NCBI GenBank assembly: GCA_040877875.1
Contig: JBBDNC010000147.1
Location: forward strand, 1 to 15,611
Source: JBBDNC01 sp040877875
Lineage (GTDB): Bacteria; Bacteroidota; Rhodothermia; Balneolales; Balneolaceae
Direction: 5' to 3'
Length of the DNA stretch: 15,611 nt
Part shown: piece after piece, positions 1-7,270 of the stretch
Numbering within the stretch: position 1 is the first letter of the stretch
Layout of the letters: each line of letters begins with the position of its first letter
Notes under the pieces: generated by a model
The model's database searches: none
Told to the model about the DNA's origin: nothing
The model's input: only the letters and a program-made list of their open reading frames with translations
Made by a program: the position numbers and the translations under genes

Positions 1-61
1 CAGGCATAAATGAGGATTTCGAATTCGCGAAAATGCTGAGATTGGGCAAAACAACGCTCAT
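1..61 (-). CDS. Start of a putative transposase frame (partial, runs off left edge)
   Basis: On the minus strand an ATG at 61-59 opens a frame of 20 codons with no stop before the edge, beginning MSVVLPNLSIFANSKSS. The right-edge repeat has the same ATG and begins MSVFLP. Of the two base differences between the copies inside the frame, one is silent (GTT/GTC, Val) and one changes Val to Phe. An ATG just inside a repeated terminus, reading away from it, is the usual layout of a transposase gene, so I infer a transposase N-terminus. Too little is present to identify a family. Confidence 0.4.
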   Translation of the reverse strand, partial: MSVVLPNLSIFANSKSSFMP

Positions 62-95
62 TTTTTGAACACGCAGTGATTTTGCAAAGCCCTCT
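1..95 (-). mobile_element. End of an insertion sequence (left copy, partial)
   Basis: Positions 42-95 match, in reverse complement, positions 15558-15611 at the other edge: 54 columns with 3 mismatches. The match stops abruptly near 92-95, where the flanking sequence begins, as expected at an element terminus. The outer end reads GGCTTTGCAAAATCACTG on the minus strand. About 30 bases inside the terminus an open frame starts and runs off the window. The terminus lies about 70 bases before the aroC start. The repeat is seen directly. The insertion-sequence interpretation is inference, since no transposase motif is inside the window and I cannot name the family. Confidence 0.65.
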
Positions 96-164
96 CTAAA
101 TGAAACATGAAGGATCTTTTGCACCCTGCCCGGACTTAAAAAACTCCTAACACAAACTTCAAAA

Positions 165-1349
165 ATGATCCGATACTTCACAGCAGGAGAATCACACGGA
201 CCGGAAATTACAGGAATTATCGAAGGAATTCCGGCCGGCCTTCCCCTGAAAGAGGATGAAATTGCAGTTCACCTTGCACGACGTCAGAAAGGATATGGCC
301 GCGGAGGCAGAATGGCATTTGAAAAAGATTGGGCCGAAATCACCAGCGGGGTCCGTTTTGGGAAAACCATGGGATCCCCCATTGCCATGCGGATGCCGAA
401 CCGGGCATACCTGAAGGATGACAGTAACTGGCCCAGGGTTATGTCCAAGGATAAAGACGGATCCGGCGTAGAGCCCATTACCCTCTCCCGGCCCGGCCAT
501 GCCGATCTTGTGGGGGTCCAAAAATACCGTTTTAACGATATCCGGCCGGTGATCGAACGTTCAAGTGCCCGGGAGACGGCCATGAGAGTTGCCTGCTGTT
601 CGATTGCACGCATATTTTTAAAACAATTCGGAATTGAGATCGGCGGACATGTGATTCAACTCGGTTCGGTCGGTTTAAAAGGATGGAGTCATGTTCGGGA
701 GCTGGCAGATCCTTACCTGGACAATGGCGCAGAGGAGATTTATAAAAAAGCCGATGAATCCGAAGTGCGCTGCCTGGATGCCGATATGAGCGAACAAATG
801 CGCGAGGAGATCAAGAAAAAACGAAAGGACGGATCATCACTCGGGGGTATCTATGAAATTGTTATCACCGGGGTTCCACCCGGCCTGGGCAGTTATGTCC
901 ACTGGGATCGCAAGATCGACGGGCAGTTAGCCCAGGCAATCGTCAGTACCCAGGCAATGAAGGGAGTTGAAATCGGGCTCGGTTTTGAAGCCGGCCGCCG
1001 GCCGGGACATGAGGTCCACGATGAAATTGCCTACGAAGCCAATCGTTTTTATCGGAAAACCAACCGGTTGGGCGGCATTGAAGGCGGAACGACCAACGGG
1101 ATGCCCATCATCCTGCGCGGGGTAATGAAACCCATCCCGACGATGATCAAACCTCTGAAAACCGTGGATTTCAAAACCAAGGAAGAAAAAGATACCCGTT
1201 ATGAACGCTCGGACGTGTGTGCTCTTCCCCGTGCCGTGGTCGTGGCGGAGAGTGTGATCGCCCCCGTGATTGCAAATGCATTTCTTGAAAAATTCGGCGG
1301 TGACTCAATGGAAGAGATTTCTGAACGTTACCCCTTAAAGGATGCCTGA
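165..1349 (+). CDS. aroC: Chorismate synthase
   Basis: Catalyses the last shikimate-pathway step, the FMNH2-dependent anti-1,4-elimination of phosphate from 5-enolpyruvylshikimate-3-phosphate to chorismate, in the cytoplasm. The family signatures are all present: GESHG at residues 8-12 (His11), RPGHADL at 109-115 (His112), ERSSARETAMRVA at 131-143, GGIEGGTTNGMP at 303-314 and RSDVCALPRAVVVAE at 348-362. The RRQKGYGRGGRM stretch at 39-50 resembles the Thermotoga/Aquifex type more than the enterobacterial type. The 394-residue length is normal. The ATG at 165 places the first strand just before GESHG; no clear Shine-Dalgarno precedes it. It is the first of four closely packed plus-strand genes, with only about 70 bases between its start and the insertion-sequence end, so its promoter must be in or next to that element. 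Confidence 0.97.
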   Translation: MIRYFTAGESHGPEITGIIEGIPAGLPLKEDEIAVHLARRQKGYGRGGRMAFEKDWAEITSGVRFGKTMGSPIAMRMPNRAYLKDDSNWPRVMSKDKDGSGVEPITLSRPGHADLVGVQKYRFNDIRPVIERSSARETAMRVACCSIARIFLKQFGIEIGGHVIQLGSVGLKGWSHVRELADPYLDNGAEEIYKKADESEVRCLDADMSEQMREEIKKKRKDGSSLGGIYEIVITGVPPGLGSYVHWDRKIDGQLAQAIVSTQAMKGVEIGLGFEAGRRPGHEVHDEIAYEANRFYRKTNRLGGIEGGTTNGMPIILRGVMKPIPTMIKPLKTVDFKTKEEKDTRYERSDVCALPRAVVVAESVIAPVIANAFLEKFGGDSMEEISERYPLKDA

Positions 1350-1353
1350 TTGA

Positions 1354-1698
1354 ATGAGTAACAACCGGAAGAAAATAAAGAAACTGGCTGAAAATGTTCG
1401 GAATAATCCGGATGATTCATTTTTAAAATTTGCACTGGCACTGGAACTTTTGAAAAACAATCAGCCCGGCAAAGCGTTGATGCTTTTTGAGTCGGTCTAT
1501 AAAAACGATCCCGACTATCTCGGTGTGTACTATCATTTAGGCAAGCTCTATGAATCGCTTAAAAAGTTTGACCGGGCGGAACAACTTTTTACGGAAGGGA
1601 TCCGGGTAGCTCAGCGCCAGGGTGCCGGGCGAACAGAAAGCGAATTGAACGAAGCACAGGACTCCTTAAAGGCAGACAGAAACTATGAGACCCCATAA
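1354..1698 (+). CDS. Small tetratricopeptide-repeat protein
   Basis: A 114-residue protein with two TPR-like helical hairpins at about residues 22-55 and 56-90. The repeat pattern is visible (A-L-L, A-x-x-x-F, D-P, Y-x-L-G-x-L-Y, F-x-x-A), and the N-terminus is Lys-rich. There is no signal peptide or membrane segment, so it is probably a cytoplasmic adaptor; partners and function are unknown. It starts four bases after the aroC stop, and its last 14 bases overlap the next frame (1685), so translation with both neighbours is probably coupled. Similar small TPR proteins are common in FCB bacteria, but I cannot assign a named family. Confidence 0.85.
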   Translation: MSNNRKKIKKLAENVRNNPDDSFLKFALALELLKNNQPGKALMLFESVYKNDPDYLGVYYHLGKLYESLKKFDRAEQLFTEGIRVAQRQGAGRTESELNEAQDSLKADRNYETP

Positions 1699-2881
1699 CT
1701 GTCGTATTTCCATGGTTTACTATCTTACACTGCTGGCTATCAGCTTTACAATTTTAGTTTGCCCGGCTGACACGCTCCAGGCACAGGATTCTGAAAACAC
1801 TCATACGGTCACCCGGGGAGAAACCCTTTACAGTATCGCCCGGCAGTATGAAATCAATGTCAGTGACTTGCGCCGCTGGAACTCCCTCGAATCCGATGAG
1901 TTGAGCGTAGGGCAGATCCTGAGGGTGACCCCGCCTGCAAACCAGGACGCTGTCCGCCATACCGTACAAACCGGTGAAACCCTTTTTTCTTTGAGCAGAG
2001 AGTATGGCGTAACCATCGCGGAGATTCAAGAGTGGAACCAGTTGGAGAACAACGTCCTGGATAACGGACAGGAACTCATCATCTATGCCGGGGCGGATCA
2101 GCCGCAGGCTTCCGGCACCCCTGCCGAGGCACCCCCCGGGGCACAACAGCAGATACAAGCTGAGGGGGAACACAGCTCCATTGTCAATACCGGTTCCGCC
2201 CAGTCCAATACCCATTACACGGTAAAAAGCGGTGACAATTTAACCGTCATCGCACGCGAACACGGCATGACCCTCCAGGAACTCCGCAGCCTGAATAACC
2301 TGGAATCTGACAATATTAGAGTGGGGCAGCAGCTTCTTGTCAGACGTTCTCAAACCACACCCGTGGTGGATGACGAAGATGTTGAATCGACCCCGCAGGG
2401 CAAGTTCGCCCGTTACCGCCTCCGGGATGGAGAAACGGTCATTACCCTGCTTGAGCGATATGAGATGTCGGAACAGGAACTTGAGGCTCTAAACCCGGAT
2501 GTGGACCTCCAGTCTCTTGGAGCCGGTCAGAGAATTACGGTTTTGTTGCCTCCAACCCGGACTTTTAAGAATCCGTACCGCAAGCGAGCCGGATTACAGG
2601 ATCTGGGACAGGTACCCGTATACCGTTATTCGGAAGGGGCTGCTTCCAGCCCCACGACAAGCGGGGAACTTTACAATCCTTCCGAGCTCACGGCTGCCCA
2701 TCCGAACATGGCACTCGGCAACGTGGTGTATCTGGAAAATCCGGCAAACGGAAAAGGAATCTTTGTAAAGATCAACGACCGCTTTTCAGGAGAGGGAATC
2801 AAACTCTCCAAACGAGCTTTTGAGTTACTCAACTTCTCCTCAATTGACCGGGCTTTTGTAGCGGTCTACCTTGATGAATAA
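1685..2881 (+). CDS. Secreted four-LysM protein with C-terminal RlpA-like domain
   Basis: An exported peptidoglycan-associated protein, 398 residues. A signal peptide spans about residues 1-34 (Arg/His n-region, hydrophobic core 11-26, likely cleavage after LQA). Four LysM modules follow at about 40-82, 92-134, 177-219 and 243-287, with acidic/Gln/Pro linkers. The C-terminal part (about 313-397) matches the RlpA double-psi beta-barrel: TTSGELYNPSELTAAHP then KINDR. Glu328, His339 and Asp365 align with residues important for RlpA lytic transglycosylase activity, so enzymatic activity is possible. LysM repeats replace the SPOR domain of classical RlpA. The ATG at 1685 overlaps the TPR gene by 14 bases; an alternative ATG at 1712 removes the overlap but loses the positive n-region. 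Role inferred: cell-wall binding and remodelling. Confidence 0.88.
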   Translation: MRPHNCRISMVYYLTLLAISFTILVCPADTLQAQDSENTHTVTRGETLYSIARQYEINVSDLRRWNSLESDELSVGQILRVTPPANQDAVRHTVQTGETLFSLSREYGVTIAEIQEWNQLENNVLDNGQELIIYAGADQPQASGTPAEAPPGAQQQIQAEGEHSSIVNTGSAQSNTHYTVKSGDNLTVIAREHGMTLQELRSLNNLESDNIRVGQQLLVRRSQTTPVVDDEDVESTPQGKFARYRLRDGETVITLLERYEMSEQELEALNPDVDLQSLGAGQRITVLLPPTRTFKNPYRKRAGLQDLGQVPVYRYSEGAASSPTTSGELYNPSELTAAHPNMALGNVVYLENPANGKGIFVKINDRFSGEGIKLSKRAFELLNFSSIDRAFVAVYLDE

Positions 2882-2886
2882 TCCTT

Positions 2887-3630
2887 ATGGACGAAACCAC
2901 TGAAACCATAGCCCCCCGGCGAAATTACTTTCGCGAAACCCATTCGATTTTATACAGCTACCTGATCTGTCTGCCTCTTCTGGTATTCTATGAAATCCTG
3001 ATTCTGCTCTCCCAGCCGGAAAGTGAACAAATCGTTCGTATCACTGTCGATGCCTGGTTTAAAACCGTCTTTACTTCCGTGGGACTCAATGCCCTCTCCA
3101 TTACTTTTTTTACGGCTGCCCTGGCCGGAGCGTTTATCCTGATTCGCGACCGGAAGAAACTGAAACACCTTAAGGGGGCTTACTTTTTGGGAATGCTGCT
3201 TGAAGCGCTGGCCTATGCGATCCTTTTGGGTATTTTTATCTCCACTCTCCTCCAGTCGCTGTTGGCCTTCGACCAGGTATCCTCCTCCATTGAAGAACTT
3301 TCAAAAATCCAGATGCTGGCACTCTCGTTAGGAGCGGGACTTTATGAAGAACTTTTTTTCAGGGTAATCCTGGTCAGTCTTTTACTCTATCTGTTCAGAA
3401 AATTATTTATTAAAAACTGGGCTTCCTACAGTGCCGCCGCAATCCTGGCAGCCTTCATATTCAGTACCGTACACTATACCGGTGAATTCGGGGATACATT
3501 CTCGCTGGGATCCTTCCTATTCCGATTTCTTTTTGGCTTAGCGTTAAATGTTATTTATGTTTTGAGAGGATTTGGGATGGCCGCATGGACCCATGCGTTA
3601 TATGATATATTAATTATTACATTCAGGTAA
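2887..3630 (+). CDS. CPBP-family intramembrane metalloprotease
   Basis: A polytopic membrane protein of 247 residues with hydrophobic segments at about 22-43, 64-86, 98-125, 143-172, 182-196 and 206-225. The CPBP (CAAX protease and bacteriocin-processing, formerly Abi) motifs are complete: EELFFR with Glu154, Glu155 and Arg159; FSTVH with His196; and HALYD with His236 and Asp240, where many members have Asn. These residues form the glutamate/histidine active site of the Rce1-like fold. Substrate unknown; family members cleave prenylated or membrane proteins or give bacteriocin self-immunity. It starts five bases after the LysM gene stop and is the last gene of the aroC run. Confidence 0.9.
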   Translation: MDETTETIAPRRNYFRETHSILYSYLICLPLLVFYEILILLSQPESEQIVRITVDAWFKTVFTSVGLNALSITFFTAALAGAFILIRDRKKLKHLKGAYFLGMLLEALAYAILLGIFISTLLQSLLAFDQVSSSIEELSKIQMLALSLGAGLYEELFFRVILVSLLLYLFRKLFIKNWASYSAAAILAAFIFSTVHYTGEFGDTFSLGSFLFRFLFGLALNVIYVLRGFGMAAWTHALYDILIITFR

Positions 3631-3636
3631 CGCCAG

Positions 3637-3649
3637 CCCCTGAAAGGGG
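3637..3649 (+). terminator. Short hairpin after the aroC-CPBP run
   Basis: CCCCT-GAA-AGGGG forms a five-base-pair stem with a three-base loop seven bases after the CPBP stop codon. No T-run follows, so it may be only an RNA 3' end stabiliser rather than an intrinsic terminator. Confidence 0.3.
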
Positions 3650-3665
3650 ATGTCGCACACCGGAT

Positions 3666-3709
3666 TATGACAATACAAGATTCTGACCGGATCTTTCTTG
3701 TCCGTCATA
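3666..3709. repeat. Interrupted dyad in the spacer upstream of the ECF sigma gene
   Basis: TATGAC (3666-3671) pairs with GTCATA (3704-3709), and CAAGA (3676-3680) with TCTTG (3696-3700). This gives an imperfect stem of 11 pairs around a 15-base centre, within which AAGAT/ATCTT can pair alternatively. It could be an RNA hairpin ending the upstream transcript or part of the sigma gene control region. No T-run follows. Confidence 0.35.
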
Positions 3710-3811
3710 GTAAATACTGAACACGTAGATCAAGATAATCAATTGGCCAAAACAGGGATAGATATTAAGTTAGGCAAAACGGCCTCTTTAAAAGGTGACT
3801 TTGTATTTTGA

Positions 3812-3828
3812 ACAACCCAAACGGTTGT
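3812..3828. promoter_or_regulatory. Perfect 6-bp inverted repeat, possible operator
   Basis: ACAACC (3812-3817) and GGTTGT (3823-3828) are perfect inverted half-sites around a five-base centre, 68 bases before the sigma factor start. The stretch TATTTTG directly upstream (3804-3810) vaguely resembles the Bacteroidota -7 element TAnnTTTG but lacks one spacer base. The symmetry is seen directly; a regulatory role is inference. Confidence 0.3.
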
Positions 3829-3896
3829 ACGCAATTTTCACCGTTTCTCTTAGTTACTTAATAGGAAGTTTAATATAGAGCTCATTAAAAAAAGGG

Positions 3897-4472
3897 ATGG
3901 CAGAGCTAACCAGGGACGAAATGCGCAAGCAGCAAGATTTCAATGATGAGATCATACCTCATCTGGACGCACTCTATAATTTTGCACTGCGGCTTACCAC
4001 GGATCCGAATGATGCGGAAGATCTGGTGCAGGACACCATTGTAAAAGCTTTTCGCTTCTTTGACAGCTACGAAAAAGGAACCAATGCCAAGGCCTGGCTG
4101 TTTCGGATCCTCAAAAACTCCTACATCAACAACTACCGGAAAAAATCGAAAAAACCTCAACAGGTAGACTACGATGAGGTTGCCACTTTTTATGAGACGA
4201 TCCGGGCGGAACGTACGGATACGTCCGACCTTGAGGACAAAATGTTCCGTGAACTCATTGACGATGACATTTCCAATGCCCTCGAGGAAATACCCGAAGA
4301 TTTCAGAACGGTGGTGCTGCTCTGTGATGTAGAGGATTTCACCTACGAAGAGATTGCAAACATGCTGGATGTGCCGATCGGAACGATTCGCTCACGGCTG
4401 CACCGGGGCAGAAATCTGCTGAAAGTTCAACTGATGGACTACGCCCAAAAACGCGGGTTTGTAAACGACTAG
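3897..4472 (+). CDS. ECF-type RNA polymerase sigma factor
   Basis: A sigma-70 family (group 4/ECF) factor of 191 residues that redirects RNA polymerase to a specific regulon. Region 2 spans about 20-85 (LYNFALRLTTDPNDAEDLVQ, then AWLFRILKNSYINNYRKK). Region 4 spans about 120-178, with the helix-turn-helix at 148-172 (FTYEEIANMLDVPIGTIRSR). Region 3 is absent, as in all ECF factors. ATG 3897 follows a purine run directly; an in-frame ATG at 3921 has a better spaced AGGG and cannot be excluded. No anti-sigma gene or zinc-binding anti-sigma motif lies next to it: the next gene is convergent. The signal and regulon are unknown. The overall pattern is closest to the SigR/RpoE-like ECF group, by inference. 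Confidence 0.93.
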   Translation: MAELTRDEMRKQQDFNDEIIPHLDALYNFALRLTTDPNDAEDLVQDTIVKAFRFFDSYEKGTNAKAWLFRILKNSYINNYRKKSKKPQQVDYDEVATFYETIRAERTDTSDLEDKMFRELIDDDISNALEEIPEDFRTVVLLCDVEDFTYEEIANMLDVPIGTIRSRLHRGRNLLKVQLMDYAQKRGFVND

Positions 4473-4486
4473 TGAACAGTATGTCA

Positions 4487-4515
4487 GTTATCCGCCGTCC
4501 GGCGGATAACGTTTT
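4487..4515 (+). terminator. Intrinsic terminator of the sigma factor gene
   Basis: GTTATCCGCCG (4487-4497) and CGGCGGATAAC (4500-4510) form a perfect, GC-rich 11-base-pair stem with a minimal TC loop. It lies 14 bases after the stop codon and is followed by GTTTT (4511-4515). The T-run is short, so termination may be incomplete. Confidence 0.65.
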
Positions 4516-4538
4516 GCGTCCCCCTCTTGAGAGGTGAC

Positions 4539-4564
4539 GGTTCTCTCCGCCGGCGGAGAGAACC
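4539..4564. repeat. Perfect 26-base palindrome between convergent genes
   Basis: GGTTCTCTCCGCC (4539-4551) is followed immediately by its exact reverse complement (4552-4564), with no spacer. It shares the core CCGCC/GGCGG with the terminator hairpin at 4487-4510, and a third small palindrome, CCTCTTGAGAGG, lies between them at 4523-4534. No T-run lies on either side. It may act as a two-way transcription barrier between the convergent sigma factor and kinase genes, or be a REP-like dispersed palindrome. Confidence 0.6.
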
Positions 4565-4620
4565 CGGGGTGTGTACGTGGATCCGCATCCATTCTTTGAT
4601 CTATCCCTGACACACTGTTC

Positions 4621-5895
4621 TTATACTTTTAGGGTAATCCGGACGGTGGTTCCATGATCCGGTTTGGATCGAAGGATGGTCACATGCCCCTTGTGATAGT
4701 CTTCGATAATGCGTTTCGTCAGGCTCAGGCCGAGTCCCCACCCTCTCTTCTTCGTACTATAGCCCGGTTTAAAAATATCCGACATCCGTTTTCTGTCGAT
4801 CCCCGAACCGGAATCTTCGATATCGATATACAACTCATCTTCCAGTTGCCGGACGCTGATCGCTACATAGGCATCCTCCGAGTTCTCCCGGATTGCATCC
4901 ATTGCATTCTTGATCAGGTTTTCCACAGCCCATTGAAATAACTCCGGGTTCACATTGACTTCTGCATTCGTTTGAATCGACCGGCGGACTTCCACTTTTC
5001 TACCGAGCTGTGGTAAACGCCGTTCCATATAGTTGATTACCTGGTCAATGATCGGGACGACACGCATTTTCTTGAGTTCGGGTTCGGAGCCGATCTTGTT
5101 GAACCGTTCCGCTATCCCCCGAAGCCTGCTGATATCATTTTCAATTTCATGGATAATGGCTCCCGACTCCTTGTTATTTCCCTCTTTCTGTTTTAACAGC
5201 TCAATCCACCCATACAGACTCGAAATCGGGGTTCCAAGCTGATGGGCCGCCTCCCTGGTCATACCCACCCATAAATTGGATTGTTCCGACCTTGTAATGC
5301 TTCTATACGTCATATACCCGATGCCCAACAGCAAAGCCAGCAAGCCGAACTGGATATAGGGGAAGAACCGCAGATACTGAACGGCCTGGCTCTCCCCGTA
5401 ATACACATACTGGGTCTGCTGAATCTGGTCAAAGCCAATGGTAATCGGGATCGGGTCATGAATGGAAGCAAAATAATCGATCATTTCCGGTCCTACTTCC
5501 GATTCGTCGACGTGGTTCTCATGGAGGATATTCCCCTCTTCATCCACGACGATTTGCGGGATTCTGAGAGGCTGTTTGAGAATGAGCTCCTCTCTCACAA
5601 AATCCACCGATGACTTTGCAGCTTCGGCTCCCTCGATCATTGAAAGAACACTATCCGGCACCTGTGGAATGTTCGATAAAATCTCAATCGAATTGTTCAA
5701 ATCGGTACTGACCTGATCGTGCAAAGGCTGGCTGTTATACTCCATCGCTTTTGCCCAAAGCTGGACACTTGCTCTCTCCTGCTCCTGAATTTTACCGATC
5801 AGATACTGATTAAAGATATAGGAGCCGATTCCAAGAACAAACAGCAGGACAACCAGAATAATTTTGATCCGGTTGGCAGACAGAAATAGTTGCAT
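4621..5895 (-). CDS. Membrane-bound sensor histidine kinase (orphan)
   Basis: A two-component sensor of 424 residues. Membrane segments at about 9-30 and 178-197 flank an extracytoplasmic sensor region (about 31-177) that I do not recognise. The kinase core has an H-box REAAHQLGTPISSL with phospho-acceptor His218, an N-box ENLIKNAMDAI (325-335), a G1 box DSGSG (361-365), an F-box FKPGYSTKK (375-383) and a G2 box GWGLGL (385-390). It is therefore a complete HisKA plus HATPase kinase. The HQLGTP form of the H-box is frequent in Bacteroidota-type kinases. No response regulator lies in the window. It lies 100 bases downstream of clpX on the same strand, behind a possible terminator, so co-transcription with the protease genes is uncertain. 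Confidence 0.93.
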   Translation of the reverse strand: MQLFLSANRIKIILVVLLFVLGIGSYIFNQYLIGKIQEQERASVQLWAKAMEYNSQPLHDQVSTDLNNSIEILSNIPQVPDSVLSMIEGAEAAKSSVDFVREELILKQPLRIPQIVVDEEGNILHENHVDESEVGPEMIDYFASIHDPIPITIGFDQIQQTQYVYYGESQAVQYLRFFPYIQFGLLALLLGIGYMTYRSITRSEQSNLWVGMTREAAHQLGTPISSLYGWIELLKQKEGNNKESGAIIHEIENDISRLRGIAERFNKIGSEPELKKMRVVPIIDQVINYMERRLPQLGRKVEVRRSIQTNAEVNVNPELFQWAVENLIKNAMDAIRENSEDAYVAISVRQLEDELYIDIEDSGSGIDRKRMSDIFKPGYSTKKRGWGLGLSLTKRIIEDYHKGHVTILRSKPDHGTTVRITLKV

Positions 5896-5936
5896 ACGTC
5901 CTCATGTTAGGATTGATATCAGACCCAATAATAATC

Positions 5937-5978
5937 AAAAAAACATGAAGGTGAAGGAAACCAAACCGGCTTCTTCAC
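5937..5978 (-). terminator. Possible terminator after clpX
   Basis: Read on the minus strand, GTGAAG and CTTCAC (5978-5973 and 5956-5951) can form a six-base-pair stem with a large loop. A run of seven T (5943-5937) follows seven bases later. A second small hairpin, CGTCGGACGACG, lies just before it at 5978-5989. The wide loop and spaced T-run make this only a moderate candidate. Confidence 0.35.
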
Positions 5979-5995
5979 GTCGTCCGACGAATCCC

Positions 5996-7249
5996 TCAGG
6001 CAGACGCTTTCTGTTTTTCATACACTGGAGGCGCCTTTTTCTCAATGGTTTCCCGGGTCACAATGCAACGTTTCACATTATTCATGGAAGGCAGGGTGAA
6101 CATGATATCCAGCATGGCATCTTCAAGAATAGACCTGAGACCCCTGGCGCCTGTTTTCCGCTGCTGGGCTTTTTTGACGATCGCCTCGAGCGAATCTTCC
6201 TCAAACACCAGTTCAACATCTTCCATCTGGAACAGTTTCTTATACTGTTTGGTGATGGCGTTTTTAGGCTTCAGAAGAATTTCAGTCATCGCATCATCGG
6301 TCAACTCCTGCAAGCCGCTGATCACGGGCAGGCGGCCGATCAACTCGGGAATCAAGCCGAACTTCTGCAAATCCTCCGCTTCGACATAGGTAAAAATATT
6401 GGGGTCATCCTTGTCATATTTTACCTGGTCGGTCGAGTGAAAGCCCATTGAACTCACCGAAAGGCGTTTTGCAATAATGTCTTCCAGACCGTTGAATGCT
6501 CCGCCGCATATAAACAGGATATTGGTGGTATCCAACTGGATAAAACTCTGTTCCGGGTGTTTGCGGCCACCTTTGGGGGGGATATTGGCCGTGGTCCCTT
6601 CCAGAATTTTCAACAGAGCCTGCTGGACTCCTTCACCCGATACATCCCGGGTGATCGAGGGGTTGTCACTTTTACGGGCCACCTTGTCAACTTCATCGAT
6701 ATAGACGATCCCGCGCTTTGCCCTCTCCACATCATAATCAGCGGCCTGCAGGAGATTACTGAGAATGCTTTCCACATCTTCTCCAACATAACCGGCCTCG
6801 GTCAGAACCGTCGCGTCGGCGATGGTAAAAGGTACGTCAATGATATTCGCCAGGGTTCTCGCCAGAAGAGTTTTTCCGCAGCCGGTGGGGCCGAGAAGGA
6901 TGATATTGCTTTTCTCAATCTCGGTGTCCTCATACCCTTCTTCATGCTGTGCATTGATGCGTTTGTAATGGTTGTACACCGCAACGGACAAGGTTTTCTT
7001 CGCCGACTCCTGACCGATCACATATTCGTCGAGTTTCGACTTTATTTCCAGCGGCTTCAGCCGCGTTTCGTACTGTTTGTCACGACGACGGGCGAGAGAA
7101 GCCAAATCACTTTTGATAATGCTTGCGGCATCTTCCACACACCTGTCGCATACATAGACATCCGGACCTGCAACCATACTATTGACTTCGTTGCTGGATC
7201 GTCCACAAAAGGAACAGTGTACCAGTTCGTCTTTGCCTTTTTTACTCAT
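5996..7249 (-). CDS. clpX: ATP-dependent Clp protease ATP-binding subunit ClpX
   Basis: A hexameric AAA+ unfoldase that recognises tagged substrates and threads them into ClpP. It has 417 residues, the normal length. The N-terminal zinc-binding domain has Cys12, Cys15, Cys34 and Cys37. Next come Walker A GPTGCGKT (120-127), pore loop 1 GYVGED (153-158), Walker B IVYIDE (181-186), the RKH loop GGRKHP (227-232) and sensor 2 GARGLR (367-372). The ClpP-docking tripeptide, IGF in E. coli, reads MGF here (268-270), a conservative change. The ATG at 7249 is preceded by GGGAGG with an 11-base spacing. It lies 21 bases after clpP in the usual tig-clpP-clpX order, so co-transcription is likely. Confidence 0.98.
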   Translation of the reverse strand: MSKKGKDELVHCSFCGRSSNEVNSMVAGPDVYVCDRCVEDAASIIKSDLASLARRRDKQYETRLKPLEIKSKLDEYVIGQESAKKTLSVAVYNHYKRINAQHEEGYEDTEIEKSNIILLGPTGCGKTLLARTLANIIDVPFTIADATVLTEAGYVGEDVESILSNLLQAADYDVERAKRGIVYIDEVDKVARKSDNPSITRDVSGEGVQQALLKILEGTTANIPPKGGRKHPEQSFIQLDTTNILFICGGAFNGLEDIIAKRLSVSSMGFHSTDQVKYDKDDPNIFTYVEAEDLQKFGLIPELIGRLPVISGLQELTDDAMTEILLKPKNAITKQYKKLFQMEDVELVFEEDSLEAIVKKAQQRKTGARGLRSILEDAMLDIMFTLPSMNNVKRCIVTRETIEKKAPPVYEKQKASA

Positions 7250-7270
7250 CGTCTGATTCGCCTCCCGTTG

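Noticed and set aside
5864..6451. A 195-codon plus-strand open frame across the kinase/clpX gap
   Set aside because: Mostly antisense to clpX and the kinase start, with no motif or start signal.
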